Source: Variovorax paradoxus (GTDB taxonomy: Bacteria > Pseudomonadota > Gammaproteobacteria > Burkholderiales > Burkholderiaceae_C). From it: a stretch of DNA of 64,000 bases. Both the position numbers and the translations under genes were made by a program. Shown here piece after piece: positions 9,052 to 20,756 of this stretch (positions are counted from its first letter, which is position 1; every line of letters begins with the position of its first letter). Below the pieces are notes generated by a model. It did no database searches and was not told the DNA's origin. It saw only the letters and a list, made by a program, of their open reading frames with translations. The stretch is from the NCBI RefSeq assembly GCF_009498455.1, contig NZ_CP045644.1:4963001-5027000 (forward strand), in the 5' to 3' direction.

Positions 9052-11382
9052 TTGACCACTGAACCCAACCCCACGCGCTTCGGCAGCGGCCAGGCGGTGC
9101 GCCGTCTTGAGGATGAAAGCCTGCTCGCAGGCGCCGGCCGTTACACCGACGACGTCACGCTCTCCGAGCAGGCGCATCTCGTTTTTCTCCGCTCCCCGTA
9201 TCCGCATGCGCGCATCGCGTCCATCGACACGTCCGCGGCCGTTGGCATGCCCGGCGTGCTGCGCGTGATCACCGGGGCCGACCTGGCCGAGGCCGGCGTC
9301 AAGCCGATGCCTGGCGCCGCAGGCTTCAAGCGCGCGGACGGCAGCGACAGCGCCAGTCCGCCGCGCCGCGCCATGGCGCATGAGCGCGCGCGCTTCGTCG
9401 GCGAACCGGTGGCGTGCGTCATTGCCGACACCGTGCAGCAGGCGCGCGATGCGGCCGAGGCCGTCATGGTCGAGTACGAAGAACTGCCGATGGTGGTCGA
9501 CCTCCCCGGCGCCACCGCCGACGGCGCGCCGCTCCTGTGCGACGAGGCCACGGGCAACATCGCCGCCGAGATGCGCCACGGCAGCAGCGAAGCTGCGACC
9601 GCCGCATTCGCGCGCGCCGCCCATGTGATCGCGCTCGACGTGAACAACCAGCGCGTCGTCGCGCTCACCATCGAGCCACGCGCCGTGCTCGCCACGCACG
9701 ACAGCAAGACCGACCGCCTCACGATCCGCATGAGCACCCAGATGCCATCCGGCGTGCGCGATTCGGTTTGCGCGGCCATCGGCCTCGCGAAGGAAAAAGT
9801 GCGCGTGGTCGTGGGCGACGTCGGCGGCGGTTTCGGCATGAAGACCGGCGCCTACCCCGAGGACATCGCCGTGGCCTACGCCGCGCTGCAGGTGGGCCGG
9901 CCCGTGAAGTGGGTGGCCGACCGCAGCGAAGAGTTCCTCTCGAGCGCGCACGGCCGCGACATCGAGGCGCGCGCCGAAATGGCGCTCGACGCCGACGGCA
10001 AGATCCTCGCCCTGCGCATCAAGACGCTCGCCAACGTGGGCGCCTACGCCACCGGCACCGGCGTCGCGATCCAGCTGCTGATCGGCCCGTGGGTGCAGAC
10101 CAGCGTCTACGACATCCAGACCATCGACTTCCATTTCAAGGCGGTGCTCACCAACACCGCGCCCACCGGCGCCTACCGCGGCGCGGGCCGGCCCGAGGCC
10201 ATCTTCACCATCGAACGCCTGATGGACGAGGCCGCGCGCCAGACCGGCATCGACCGCATCGCGCTGCGTCGGCGCAACTTCATCCGCCCCGAGCAGATGC
10301 CCTACAAGAACCCGATGGCGCAGACCTACGACACCGGCCAGTTCGAGTCGGTGATGGACCAGGCATTGCAGCTGGCCGACTGGCAGGGCTTCGAAGCGCG
10401 CGCGGCCGAGTCCGCGGCGCGCGGCAAGCAGCGCGGCCTGGGCATCGCCACGTTTCTCGAATGGACCGGCGGCAACGTGTTCGAAGAGCGCGTGACCGTG
10501 TCGGTGCAGGCCGATGGCGTGATCGAGGTGTTCTCGGCCGTCAACGCCATGGGGCAGGGCATTGCGACCTCGCTCGCGCAGCTGGCCGTCGATGCCTTCG
10601 GCGTGCCCATCGAAAAGGTGCGCGTGGTACTCGGCGACACCGACCGCGGCGACGGCTTCGGCAGCGCCGGCTCGCGCTCGCTCTTCACCGGCGGCTCGGC
10701 CGTGCGCATCGGTGCCGAGCGCACCATCGACAAGGCGCGCGAACTTGCAGCGCAGGAGTTCGAGGCTTCCATCGACGACATCGTCTACAGCCGCGGCACC
10801 TTCATCGTGGCCGGCACCGACCTCGAACTCGACCTGTTCACCCTGGCCGCCAAGCAGCCGGGGCGCGAAATCTTTGTCGATTCCACCAGCACCGTGGCCG
10901 GCCCGAGCTGGCCCAACGGCTGCCACATCTGCGAGATCGAGCTCGACCCGCCCACGGGCGAGATCAGCGTCGTGGCCTACAGCTCGGTCAACGACGTGGG
11001 CCGCGTGGTCAACCCGATGATCGTGCGCGGCCAGCTCGAAGGCGGCGCGGTACAGGGCATCGGGCAGGCGCTGTACGAGCAGGTGGTCTACGACACCGAA
11101 ACCGGCCAGCCCGTGACCGGCAGCCTCATGGACTACGCCGCGCCGCGCGCCGACATCGTCGACACCATGTTCCAGATGGAGATGGACGAATCGACGCCCT
11201 GCAAGAACAACCCGCTGGGGGTGAAGGGCGTGGGCGAGCTGGGCACCATCGGCGCCACGCCGGCCATCGTCAACGCGGTGGCCGATGCCTTCGCACGCAA
11301 CGGGCTCGGGGCCCGCGCGCCCCGCCTGCACATGCCGCTGAGCCCGTCGCGGGTCTGGCAGGCGATGCAGACGATTGATTGA
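9052..11382 (+). CDS. Xanthine dehydrogenase/aldehyde oxidase-family molybdopterin-binding subunit
   Basis: A 776-residue large subunit of the molybdenum hydroxylase family (CoxL/aldehyde dehydrogenase branch). It has the aldehyde oxidase a/b hammerhead domain at about residues 20-140 and the molybdopterin-binding domain after it, with VGGGFGMKTGAYPED near 257, AYRGAGRPEA near 375, and the catalytic-Glu motif GVGELG near 729. The start is a TTG at 9052 with AGAGGA seven bases upstream; no in-frame ATG serves better. No FAD or 2Fe-2S subunit gene is adjacent, which is unusual because these enzymes normally work as three-part complexes. The substrate is unknown. Confidence 0.88.
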   Translation: MTTEPNPTRFGSGQAVRRLEDESLLAGAGRYTDDVTLSEQAHLVFLRSPYPHARIASIDTSAAVGMPGVLRVITGADLAEAGVKPMPGAAGFKRADGSDSASPPRRAMAHERARFVGEPVACVIADTVQQARDAAEAVMVEYEELPMVVDLPGATADGAPLLCDEATGNIAAEMRHGSSEAATAAFARAAHVIALDVNNQRVVALTIEPRAVLATHDSKTDRLTIRMSTQMPSGVRDSVCAAIGLAKEKVRVVVGDVGGGFGMKTGAYPEDIAVAYAALQVGRPVKWVADRSEEFLSSAHGRDIEARAEMALDADGKILALRIKTLANVGAYATGTGVAIQLLIGPWVQTSVYDIQTIDFHFKAVLTNTAPTGAYRGAGRPEAIFTIERLMDEAARQTGIDRIALRRRNFIRPEQMPYKNPMAQTYDTGQFESVMDQALQLADWQGFEARAAESAARGKQRGLGIATFLEWTGGNVFEERVTVSVQADGVIEVFSAVNAMGQGIATSLAQLAVDAFGVPIEKVRVVLGDTDRGDGFGSAGSRSLFTGGSAVRIGAERTIDKARELAAQEFEASIDDIVYSRGTFIVAGTDLELDLFTLAAKQPGREIFVDSTSTVAGPSWPNGCHICEIELDPPTGEISVVAYSSVNDVGRVVNPMIVRGQLEGGAVQGIGQALYEQVVYDTETGQPVTGSLMDYAAPRADIVDTMFQMEMDESTPCKNNPLGVKGVGELGTIGATPAIVNAVADAFARNGLGARAPRLHMPLSPSRVWQAMQTID

Positions 11383-11429
11383 GAGCCTGAGCGCCACCGG
11401 CCGGTGATCGAAGGGCGACGAAAGTCATC

Positions 11430-12344
11430 ATGCGTGTCACCACCGAACTGCAGACCGACGCGATCCGCGTTTCGACCTACCGCTGCGATGCGGGTGTCGG
11501 CGCGGCGCCGTTCACCGAGATGCACGAGACGCACTCGGTCTCGTATGTGCGCAAGGGCAGCTTCGGCTGCCGCGCGCTCGGCCGCGACTACGAACTGGTG
11601 GCCGGCTCCGTGCTGGTCGGCGCGCCGGGCGACGACTACGTCTGCACCCACGAGCACTTCGCTTGCGGCGACGAGTGCCTGTCGTTCCACTTCTCGCCGG
11701 GCTTCGTCGACCTGATCGGCGGCGACCGGCGCAGTTGGCGCGCCTCGGGGCTGCCGCCGCTGCCCGAACTCATGGTGCTCGGCGAACTCGCGCAGGTCGC
11801 AGTCGAAGGCGGCAGCGACGTGGGCCTGGACGAGCTGGGCATGGGCTTCGCCAGCCGTTTCCTCGACGTGGTGAAAGGGCGCGGCAAGCCCAAAGCGCCG
11901 CCGTCGGCCACGCCGCGCGACCGCCGCCGTGCGGTCGAAGCCGCGACATGGATCGAGGCCCACGCCGCGGGCGAGATCGGCCTGGAAGACGCGGCCGCGC
12001 AAACGGGCCTGAGCGCCTTCCACTTCCTGCGGCTGTTCTCCCAGGTGCTCGGCGTCACGCCGCACCAGTACCTCGTGCGCTCCCGGCTGCGCCGGGCGGC
12101 GCGCCTGCTGGCGGACAGCGACCTTCCCGTGACCGAGGTCGCCTTCGAGGCCGGCTTTGCCGATCTGAGCAACTTCGTGCGCACCTTCCACCGTGCGGCC
12201 GGCGTGTCGCCGCGCGGCTTCCGGCTCGCTGCCAAGGGCGACCGCAAGATTTTCCAAGACCGCCTGGCTGCGCTGCTTCACGATGACCGCTTGATCCACC
12301 CTTCAAGCAGAAAGTCATCGCCATGTACGACCACATCGGACTGA
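11430..12344 (+). CDS. AraC-family transcriptional regulator
   Basis: A 304-residue regulator. The N-terminal cupin-like sensing domain (about 1-120) has several Cys/His residues ([24 protein letters not shown]) that could hold a metal or react with a thiol. The C-terminal AraC double helix-turn-helix spans about 170-285, with [24 protein letters not shown] and the second helix region [22 protein letters not shown]. Its 3' end overlaps the VOC gene by 22 bp, so the two are one unit and it may control that gene and the SRPBCC gene after it. Confidence 0.9.
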   Translation: MRVTTELQTDAIRVSTYRCDAGVGAAPFTEMHETHSVSYVRKGSFGCRALGRDYELVAGSVLVGAPGDDYVCTHEHFACGDECLSFHFSPGFVDLIGGDRRSWRASGLPPLPELMVLGELAQVAVEGGSDVGLDELGMGFASRFLDVVKGRGKPKAPPSATPRDRRRAVEAATWIEAHAAGEIGLEDAAAQTGLSAFHFLRLFSQVLGVTPHQYLVRSRLRRAARLLADSDLPVTEVAFEAGFADLSNFVRTFHRAAGVSPRGFRLAAKGDRKIFQDRLAALLHDDRLIHPSSRKSSPCTTTSD

Positions 12345-12685
12345 AAGTCAAAGACCTCGCCGCGAGCCGGCGCTTCTACGAAGCCGCGCTCGCGCCGCTC
12401 GGCCACGTGCTGGGCTCCCACGACGACGAAAGCTACGCCGGCCTCGGCCCCGCCGGCGAACCGGCGTTGTGGCTCTACGCCGCGAAAGGTGCCAAGGGCC
12501 CGGGCACGCACGTCGCATTCCGCGCGCCCGACCACGCAGCCGTCGCCGCCTTCCACAAGGCCGGCTTGAAAGCCGGCGGCACCGACAACGGCGGCGCGGG
12601 GCCGCGCGCCGACTACAGCCCGACCTACTACGCGGCCTTCCTCATCGACCCCGACGGCAACAACGTCGAGGCCGTCTGTCCCTGA
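12323..12685 (+). CDS. VOC (glyoxalase/bleomycin-resistance fold) family protein
   Basis: A 120-residue single VOC domain, starting [23 protein letters not shown]. The pattern of a metal-binding His near the start (H4), the middle segment [22 protein letters not shown], and the ending [12 protein letters not shown] is typical of this fold. Many such proteins are metal-dependent lyases, isomerases or dioxygenases, but the reaction cannot be assigned. Overlaps the AraC gene in a different frame and is followed after 18 bp by an SRPBCC gene. Confidence 0.88.
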   Translation: MYDHIGLKVKDLAASRRFYEAALAPLGHVLGSHDDESYAGLGPAGEPALWLYAAKGAKGPGTHVAFRAPDHAAVAAFHKAGLKAGGTDNGGAGPRADYSPTYYAAFLIDPDGNNVEAVCP

Positions 12686-12703
12686 CACGAAAGGCACCGA
12701 CCC

Positions 12704-14459
<1,756 letters not shown>

Positions 14460-14462
<3 letters not shown>

Positions 14463-15230
14463 ACCATCGCCCGCGCCGACTTCATCGAGGGCATCGCCAA
14501 GGGGATGGCGGTGCTCGAAAGCTTCGACACCGAGCGCCAGCGCCTGAACGCCACGCTGGCGGCCGAGCGCGCCGGTCTCACGCGCGCCGCCGCGCGGCGC
14601 CACCTGCTCACGCTGGCCCACCTGGGCTACCTCGAAACCGACGGTAGCTACTTCTGGATGGCGCCGAAGGTGCTGCGCTTCTCGGGCAGCTACCTGGCCT
14701 CGTCGCGCCTGCCGCGTGCGCTGCAGCCCACGCTGAACCGGCTCGCGGCGCAGACGGGCGAGTCGTTCTCTGCCGTGGTGCTCGACGGCGAAGAGGTGGT
14801 CATCGTCGCGCGCAGCGGCAGCTACGGCACGCCGACGCGTGTGCTGGCCTACGGCCTGCACCTCGGTGCGCGCCTGCCGGCTCACGCCACCTCGACGGGG
14901 CGCGTGCTGCTGGCCGCGATGCCCGCCACGCAGCTCACGCAGTGGCTCAAGGGGCGGCACCTCGCGCGGCTCACGCCGCAGACCCTCACCCAGGCGCGCG
15001 CCTTGCGCCAGCGGATCGTGCAGGTGCGCAAGGACGACTACTGCTTTGCCAGCGAAGAACACGAACTCGGCGTGCAGGCGCTCGCGGTGCCGCTGCGCGA
15101 CATGCAAGGTCACACGGTGGCCGCGCTCAACGTGGTGCTGTCGGGCACGCGCTACCAGGAAGAGACCTTGCAGCGCGAGATGCTGCCGCTGCTGTTCGAG
15201 GCAGCGCGCGAAGTGCGCTCCCTCCTGTGA
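14460..15230 (+). CDS. pobR: IclR-family regulator of pobA (PobR-like)
   Basis: A 256-residue IclR regulator with an N-terminal winged helix (KGMAVLESFDTERQRLNATL, then AGLTRAAARRHLLTLAHLGYL) and a C-terminal effector-binding domain (LPAHATSTGRVLLAAMP near 140, CFASEEHELGVQALAVPLRD near 195). Both halves resemble the PcaU/PobR/PcaR branch that senses aromatic acids. Together with the divergent pobA this supports activation of pobA by 4-hydroxybenzoate. The start used is the ATG at 14460; the frame is open further upstream through the tandem repeat, so a longer N-terminus is possible but has no homology support. Confidence 0.88.
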
Positions 15231-15293
15231 ACTGAGGCGCGCTGAACTTTCGGCGCCGGCACGGCCTCGAACCCCCGACAACGGACATCCACC

Positions 15294-15953
15294 ATGCGAC
15301 TCCTGCTTCTCGAAGACGACGTGATGATCGGCGAGGCCGTGCTCGACTTGTTGCGGGCCGAGCAGTACGCCGTCGATTGGGTGAAAGACGGCGACGCTGC
15401 CGAATCGGCCTTGCGCACCCAGCAGTACGACCTCGTGCTGCTCGACCTGGGCGTGCCCCGCCGCGACGGCCTGGAAGTGCTGCGCGCCCTGCGTGCGCGC
15501 AAGCAGCGCATGCCGGTGCTGATCGCCACCGCGCGCGACTCGGTGCAGCAGCGCATCGAAGGCCTTGATGCCGGTGCCGACGACTACGTGCTCAAGCCCT
15601 ATGACCTCGACGAGCTGCTGGCCCGCATCCGCGCCTTGCTGCGGCGTGCGTCCGGGCGTGCAGAGCCGGTGTACGAGCACATGGGCGTGAGCATCAACCC
15701 CGCCACGCGCGAGGTTGCGGTGAACGGCGAACCGGTGGTGCTGTCGGCGCGCGAATGGGCGGTGCTCGAACCGCTGCTGGCCCGTCCGGGCATGGTGCTC
15801 TCGCGCGCGCAGCTTGAGGAAAAGCTCTACGGCTGGAAGGACGAGATCAGCAGCAACGCGGTCGAGGTCTATGTGCACGGCCTGCGCAAGAAGCTGGGCG
15901 CCGAGCTCATCCGCAATGTGCGAGGCGTCGGCTACATGGTGCCCAAGGCATGA
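15294..15953 (+). CDS. OmpR-family response regulator, QseB/PmrA-like
   Basis: A 219-residue two-domain regulator. The receiver has the acidic pair EDD (7-9), phosphorylation site Asp51 in LLDLGVP, and the conserved Lys in LKPYD. The C-terminal winged helix contains SNAVEVYVHGLRKKLGAELIRNVRGVGYMV, characteristic of the QseB/PmrA/TctD branch. The next gene, a sensor kinase, starts four bases before its stop (ATGA overlap). A CTTAAG-N5-CCTAAG site, the kind bound by this branch, precedes the HtrA gene downstream. Confidence 0.92.
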   Translation: MRLLLLEDDVMIGEAVLDLLRAEQYAVDWVKDGDAAESALRTQQYDLVLLDLGVPRRDGLEVLRALRARKQRMPVLIATARDSVQQRIEGLDAGADDYVLKPYDLDELLARIRALLRRASGRAEPVYEHMGVSINPATREVAVNGEPVVLSAREWAVLEPLLARPGMVLSRAQLEEKLYGWKDEISSNAVEVYVHGLRKKLGAELIRNVRGVGYMVPKA

Positions 15954-17293
15954 GGCGCCGCGTGATGCGATGGACTGGGTCGCTGCGGGCGCGGCTGCTG
16001 GTGTTTTTGCTCGCGGCCATCGTGCTCGCGGCCGGCGCGCAGGCGCTGGTGGCCTACCGCACGGTGCTGAAAGAGGCCGACGACATCTTCGACTATCACA
16101 TGCAGCAGATGGCGCTGTCGCTGCGCGCGGGCCTGCCGCCGAGCGCGGCCGTGGGCGGGCTCGGCGGCGCGGAGCAGAACTTCGAATTCGTGGTGCAGGT
16201 GTGGACGGTCGACGGCGTGCGCATCTTCGAATCGGCCGAAGAGGCGGCGCTGCCGCAGCTCGCGGTGCTGGGCTTTGCCGACGTGCGCGCACGCGGCACG
16301 ACCTACCGCGTGTTCTCGATGCAGACGCGCGGGCTGGTGATCCAGGTGGCGCAGGACATGGCGGCGCGGCGGAACATGGCCGGCTCGCTCGCGCTGCGAA
16401 CCATCGTGCCCGTGGCGCTGATGGCGCCGCTGTTGATGCTGGTCGTGTGGTGGGTGGTGAGCCTGTCGCTGGCGCCCGTGGCGCGCGTGCGCCGGCAGGT
16501 GGCATCGCGGCAGGCCGACGATCTTTCGCCCGTGAGCGAAGAGAACCTGCCCGAAGAAGTGCGCCCGCTGGTGCAGGAACTGAATCTGCTGTTCGGCCGC
16601 GTGCGCCATGCCTTCGACGCACAGAAGCACTTCGTGGCCGATGCCGCGCATGAACTGCGTTCGCCGTTGGCCGCGCTCAAGCTGCAGGTGCAAGGCCTGC
16701 AACGCGCGCCCGACGACGCGGCGCGCACGCTCGCCGTGAGCCGGCTCTCGGCCGGCATTGACCGCGCGACGCGCCTCGTCGAGCAGATGCTGGCGCTGGC
16801 GCGGCACGAGGCCAGCATGGCCGCGGGCGCGAAGCCCGAGACGGTCGATCTGGCCGAGGTGGCGCGCCTGGCGATCTCCGATGCGGTGGCGGCCGCGCAG
16901 GCGCGCCGCATCGACATCGGCGTCGCGCAAGCCGACGCGGGCGCGAGCGTGAGCGGCCAGCCCGAGGCGCTGCGCATGCTGCTGCGCAACCTGATCGACA
17001 ACGCCGTGAAGTACACGCCCGAAGAGGGGCGGGTCGACGTCGGCATCGTGAAGCGCGCGGACGCGGTGGAGCTGCGCGTGGACGACAGCGGCCCCGGCTT
17101 GCCCGAGGCCGAGCGTGCGCGCGTGCTCGATCGCTTCTACCGCTCGGGCGAGCCGCAGGCGCCGGGCAGCGGGCTGGGGCTGGCCATCGTGAAGTCGATT
17201 GCCGACCTGCACGGTGCGACGGTGGCACTGGAAAAGTCCACGAGCCTCGGCGGGCTGTGCGTGCGCGTGGTGTTCGCTCCGCCGCAAGCGTGA
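15950..17293 (+). CDS. Two-component sensor histidine kinase, QseC-like
   Basis: A 447-residue inner-membrane kinase with one transmembrane helix at about 12-32, a periplasmic domain of the two-component-sensor N-terminal type (to about 150), and a second helix near 146-170 (IVPVALMAPLLMLVVWWVVSL). The kinase core has the H-box with His234 in ADAAHELRSPLAALK, the N-box NLIDNAVKYTP, and G-boxes VDDSGPGLP and GSGLGLAIVKSIA. It is translationally coupled to the response regulator in front. It has no separate HAMP annotation that I can be sure of, though one would fit at 170-220. Confidence 0.92.
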   Translation: MRRRVMRWTGSLRARLLVFLLAAIVLAAGAQALVAYRTVLKEADDIFDYHMQQMALSLRAGLPPSAAVGGLGGAEQNFEFVVQVWTVDGVRIFESAEEAALPQLAVLGFADVRARGTTYRVFSMQTRGLVIQVAQDMAARRNMAGSLALRTIVPVALMAPLLMLVVWWVVSLSLAPVARVRRQVASRQADDLSPVSEENLPEEVRPLVQELNLLFGRVRHAFDAQKHFVADAAHELRSPLAALKLQVQGLQRAPDDAARTLAVSRLSAGIDRATRLVEQMLALARHEASMAAGAKPETVDLAEVARLAISDAVAAAQARRIDIGVAQADAGASVSGQPEALRMLLRNLIDNAVKYTPEEGRVDVGIVKRADAVELRVDDSGPGLPEAERARVLDRFYRSGEPQAPGSGLGLAIVKSIADLHGATVALEKSTSLGGLCVRVVFAPPQA

Positions 17294-17299
17294 GTTCCG

Positions 17300-17316
17300 C
17301 TTAAGCGACGCCTAAG
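17300..17316 (+). promoter_or_regulatory. PmrA/QseB-type direct-repeat box before the HtrA gene
   Basis: CTTAAG (17300-17305), five bases, CCTAAG (17311-17316). The spacing gives an 11-bp direct repeat, the arrangement bound by dimers of PmrA/QseB-type regulators. It lies between the end of the sensor kinase gene and the HtrA gene, about 65 bp before the latter's start. Assignment to the upstream regulator is inference. Confidence 0.6.
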
Positions 17317-17380
17317 TCAAGGCCGCGACATTCCTTTCATCGTGTTTGCGCTCCGGCGCAGGATTGAAAGGAATCGAAGA

Positions 17381-18868
17381 ATGAAAACCGCCTTGACTTC
17401 CCCCCGTGCCCTCGTCATTGCGCTGGCCGCCGCCGGCGTGATCGGTGCCGTCGGCGCCGGTGCCTACACCAGCGCCCGCGCCGTGGGTGCGCCGGCCACC
17501 GCTGCCGCCGTGGCCGCGCCGGCCGCCATGGTCACCTTGCCCGACTTCTCGACCATCACTTCGCGCGACGGCCCGGCTGTGGTCAACATCAGCGTGACCG
17601 GCACCGAAAAGGCCCCGGACGACGACACCATGGCACAGCTGCAGGGCATCGACCCGGACGATCCGATGTTCCAGTTCTTCCGCCACTTCCAGGGGCAGAT
17701 GGGACCGCGCGGCCAGCAGCAACAACAGCAGCGCGCCGTGCCGGTGCGCTCACAGGGCTCGGGCTTCATCGTGGACCCGAGCGGGATCATCATGACCAAC
17801 GCCCACGTGGTGAAGGATGCGAAGGAAGTCACCGTCAAGCTGACCGACCGCCGCGAGTTCCGCGCCAAGGTGCTCGGCGCCGACGCCAAGACCGACATCG
17901 CGGTGCTCAAGATCGACGCCAAGAACCTGCCCGTGCTCGCGCTGGGCAACACCAAGGACCTGAAGGTCGGCGAATGGGTGCTGGCCATCGGTTCGCCCTT
18001 CGGCTTCGAGAACACCGTGACAGCCGGCGTGGTGAGCGCCAAGGGCCGCTCGCTGCCCGACGACAGCTACGTGCCCTTCATCCAGACCGACGTGGCCGTG
18101 AACCCCGGCAACTCGGGCGGGCCGCTGCTCAATGCGCGCGGCGAGGTGGTCGGCATCAACTCGCAGATCTACAGCCGCAGCGGCGGCTACCAGGGCGTGT
18201 CGTTCGCCATTCCGATCGACGTGGCCGTGCAGGTGAAGGACCAGATCGTCGCCACCGGCAAGGCCACGCACGCGCGCCTGGGCGTGGCGGTGCAGGAGGT
18301 GAACCAGGCCTTCGCCGATTCGTTCAAGCTCGACAAGCCCGAGGGTGCGCTGGTCTCGAACATCGAGAAGGGCGGCCCCGGCGACCATGCCGGCCTGAAG
18401 GCGGGCGACGTGATCCGCAAGGTCGACGGCCAGGCCATCGTGTCGTCGGGCGACCTGCCGGCCGTGATCGGCCAGCAGGCGCCGGGCAAGAAGGTCACGC
18501 TCGAGGTGTGGCGCCAGGGCGAGCGCCAGGAGTTGCAGGCCAAGCTCGGCGATGCCAGCGACAAGCCGGCGCAGGTCGCCAAGGCCGACAACACGGCGGG
18601 GCAGGGCAAGCTCGGCCTCGCGCTGCGCCCGCTGCAGCCGCAGGAACAGCGCGCGGCCTCGGTCGACGGCGGCCTGCTGATCGAGGACGTGGCCGGCCCG
18701 TCGGCGATGGCCGGGGTGCAGGCCGGCGACGTGCTGCTGGCCATCAACGGCACGCCGGCCAAGAGCCTGGAGCAGGTGCGCCAGGCGGTGGCCAAGGCGG
18801 ACAAGTCGGTGGCGCTGTTGATCCAGCGCGGCGAAGACAAGATCTTCGTGCCGGTGCGCCTGGGTTGA
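17381..18868 (+). CDS. Do-family periplasmic serine protease (HtrA/DegP-like)
   Basis: A 495-residue exported protease/chaperone. A signal peptide (ALVIALAAAGVIGAVGAGAYTSARA) is followed by a Gln-rich LA-loop (GQQQQQQRA), the trypsin-like domain with triad His142 (TNAHVV), Asp172 (KTDIAVLK) and Ser245 (PGNSGGPLLN), and two PDZ domains at about 300-390 and 410-490. The start is the ATG at 17381, preceded by GAAAGGAA; the GTG at 17342 is weaker. It follows the QseBC-like pair with a matching regulator box in front, so it is probably an envelope-stress output of that system. Confidence 0.94.
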   Translation: MKTALTSPRALVIALAAAGVIGAVGAGAYTSARAVGAPATAAAVAAPAAMVTLPDFSTITSRDGPAVVNISVTGTEKAPDDDTMAQLQGIDPDDPMFQFFRHFQGQMGPRGQQQQQQRAVPVRSQGSGFIVDPSGIIMTNAHVVKDAKEVTVKLTDRREFRAKVLGADAKTDIAVLKIDAKNLPVLALGNTKDLKVGEWVLAIGSPFGFENTVTAGVVSAKGRSLPDDSYVPFIQTDVAVNPGNSGGPLLNARGEVVGINSQIYSRSGGYQGVSFAIPIDVAVQVKDQIVATGKATHARLGVAVQEVNQAFADSFKLDKPEGALVSNIEKGGPGDHAGLKAGDVIRKVDGQAIVSSGDLPAVIGQQAPGKKVTLEVWRQGERQELQAKLGDASDKPAQVAKADNTAGQGKLGLALRPLQPQEQRAASVDGGLLIEDVAGPSAMAGVQAGDVLLAINGTPAKSLEQVRQAVAKADKSVALLIQRGEDKIFVPVRLG

Positions 18869-18883
18869 CCGGCTGAGGCGCGC

Positions 18884-20752
18884 TCAGGGCAGCGCGCAGG
18901 GCCAGTCGAGCGAGACGCGCGTGCCGCCGGCCTGTGCGTCGGCCCGCTCGATCTGCAGCCGCGCCCCGATGGCCTGCGCCCGCGAACGCATGTTCGCGAG
19001 GCCGTGGCCGCCGGGGCGTTCGTTCGCCTGCAGCCCGCGGCCGTTGTCGGTGAGCACGATGCGCACCAGCGGCGGCGTCTGCTCGCCGTGCCAGCCCACA
19101 TGCATCACGATGCGCGTGGCAGCCGCATGCTTGAGCACGTTGGTGAAAGCCTCGAGCAGGATGCGTTGCAGCTGCAGCGCGGCCTGCGCGGCAAAGGGCG
19201 CAAGCGTCGGGATGAGGGCGACGTCCCACACCAGCTCGATGCCGGCGGCGTCCAGCCGGGGCTGCAGGCGGTAGCGCAGCGTGGCCAGCACGGTGGTCAG
19301 GTCGTCGTGCATCGGTTGCAGCGAATCGACGGCCATGCGCATCTCGTCGAGCGCCAGCTTCACGTGCTCCTCGACCACGTCGCGGTCGGGCGCGGGCTGG
19401 TTCACCACGTTGAGCAGGCCCACGAGCTGCGAGCCCACGCCGTCGTGGATCTCCCGCATGATGCGCTGGCGCTCCAGCAGCACAGCCTGTTCTTCCTGCT
19501 GCTTGCGCACGGTTTCGAAGGCGCCGCGCAGCTGCTCTTCGCGCTCGGCCACGCGCGCGGCGAGGTTGGCGTTGAGCGAGCGGTAGTCGGCCACGGTGCG
19601 GCTGTAGCGCTCGACCACGAGGCCGGCCAGGATCATCACGAAGAAGAAGATCGCGTGCGAGGTGAGCGTGTAGTAGGCGCCGCCGAAGAGGCCCATGCGC
19701 ACCAGCAGCAGGTCGTGCGCGCCCGCCAGGATGGCCAGCGTGCCCGCCGCCATCAGCACGCCCGCGATGCGCCGACGCGCCACCAGCGCACCGTGCACCA
19801 CGTAGGGCAGGCAGATGGTGCTCGTGACCTGCAGGATCGCCAGCCCCGTGGTCCACAGCACCGGCCGTGCGAACGCAAAGGAGGCGCAGGCCAGCGTGAC
19901 CGACAACGCCAACGCGCCATAGATCGATCGCACCAGCCACGGCGGGTTGCGGTCGAGCACGAGCAGCACGAAGCGCGCGATCAACCCGATGTGGCAGGCA
20001 TAGCAGACCGCCACCACCGCGCCCCACAGCGGCCAGGGCAGGGGCGCTTCGGTCAGTACGCGGTCGAGGTTGCGTGCCACGCCCGAGAGCGCGGCCAGGG
20101 CGAAGCAGCCGTAGAGCGCGTCGCGCTGGCGCAGCCACAGCCCGGCGGCCAGGCCGCCCATCAGCAGCAGGCTCACGGCGTAGACGATGGCCGAGGTGTT
20201 GCGCCAGTTCTGTTGCGAGCGGTGCAGCGGGGCCAGGGAGGCTTCGGGGCCGTAGAGCACGCTGGCCAGCCCGCCGCCGCGCTGGCGCTGCAGGGTGGCG
20301 TGGATGTGCAGCTCCTGCGTCTGGCCGTTGCCGCGGCGCAGGGCGGCGGCCAGCGGCACCAGGTGGTTGGCCTTGGCGGCGTCGTAGGTGGGGTCGCCGA
20401 GCACGCCGTAGTTCGCGACCAGTGCGCCGTTGAACCAGACCGCGACCTGGTTGCCCAGCCCCGACATCAGCAGCGCCTGGGCCTCGCCCTCGGGGACGGC
20501 GTCCGCCGGCAGCACGATGCGGTAGCTGGCCTTGCCGCCGCGCCCCGGAAACTCGTGGTCCCAGCGAAAGGGCAGTGCCACCTGCCGCACCTGCAACGGC
20601 AGGCCGTCGGGTTCGAGGCTGGCTTCGGCCGATCGCACGTCGGTGGTGCCTGGCGGGGTGGCGGCATGCGCGAAGGGCGGCGCACAGGCCAGCCACAGCA
20701 GCAGTAGAAGCACGGCCCGCAGGGAGGGCAGGAAAAGGGCGGGGCGGTTCAC
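18884..20752 (-). CDS. Membrane sensor histidine kinase with 7TM (7TMR-DISM-like) module
   Basis: A 622-residue kinase. Signal peptide (ALFLPSLRAVLLLLLWLACAPPFAHA), then an extracytoplasmic jelly-roll-like domain to about 190, then about seven hydrophobic helices (roughly 200-390), then a coiled segment and a HisKA_3 domain with His near 436 in REIHDGVGSQLVGLL, and a HATPase ending with NGRGLQANERPGGHGLANM. The start is taken as the GTG at 20752, four bases after the response-regulator stop. The architecture resembles NarX/UhpB-type kinases that phosphorylate LuxR-type regulators, matching the gene in front. Confidence 0.87.
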   Translation of the reverse strand: MNRPALFLPSLRAVLLLLLWLACAPPFAHAATPPGTTDVRSAEASLEPDGLPLQVRQVALPFRWDHEFPGRGGKASYRIVLPADAVPEGEAQALLMSGLGNQVAVWFNGALVANYGVLGDPTYDAAKANHLVPLAAALRRGNGQTQELHIHATLQRQRGGGLASVLYGPEASLAPLHRSQQNWRNTSAIVYAVSLLLMGGLAAGLWLRQRDALYGCFALAALSGVARNLDRVLTEAPLPWPLWGAVVAVCYACHIGLIARFVLLVLDRNPPWLVRSIYGALALSVTLACASFAFARPVLWTTGLAILQVTSTICLPYVVHGALVARRRIAGVLMAAGTLAILAGAHDLLLVRMGLFGGAYYTLTSHAIFFFVMILAGLVVERYSRTVADYRSLNANLAARVAEREEQLRGAFETVRKQQEEQAVLLERQRIMREIHDGVGSQLVGLLNVVNQPAPDRDVVEEHVKLALDEMRMAVDSLQPMHDDLTTVLATLRYRLQPRLDAAGIELVWDVALIPTLAPFAAQAALQLQRILLEAFTNVLKHAAATRIVMHVGWHGEQTPPLVRIVLTDNGRGLQANERPGGHGLANMRSRAQAIGARLQIERADAQAGGTRVSLDWPCALP

Positions 20753-20756
20753 GAGG

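Noticed and set aside
8704..11397. Open frame of 897 codons on the minus strand opposite the molybdopterin subunit gene
   Set aside because: It mirrors a real gene with strong motifs; its product is His/Arg/Gly-rich without any domain, the usual result of GC-rich codon bias.
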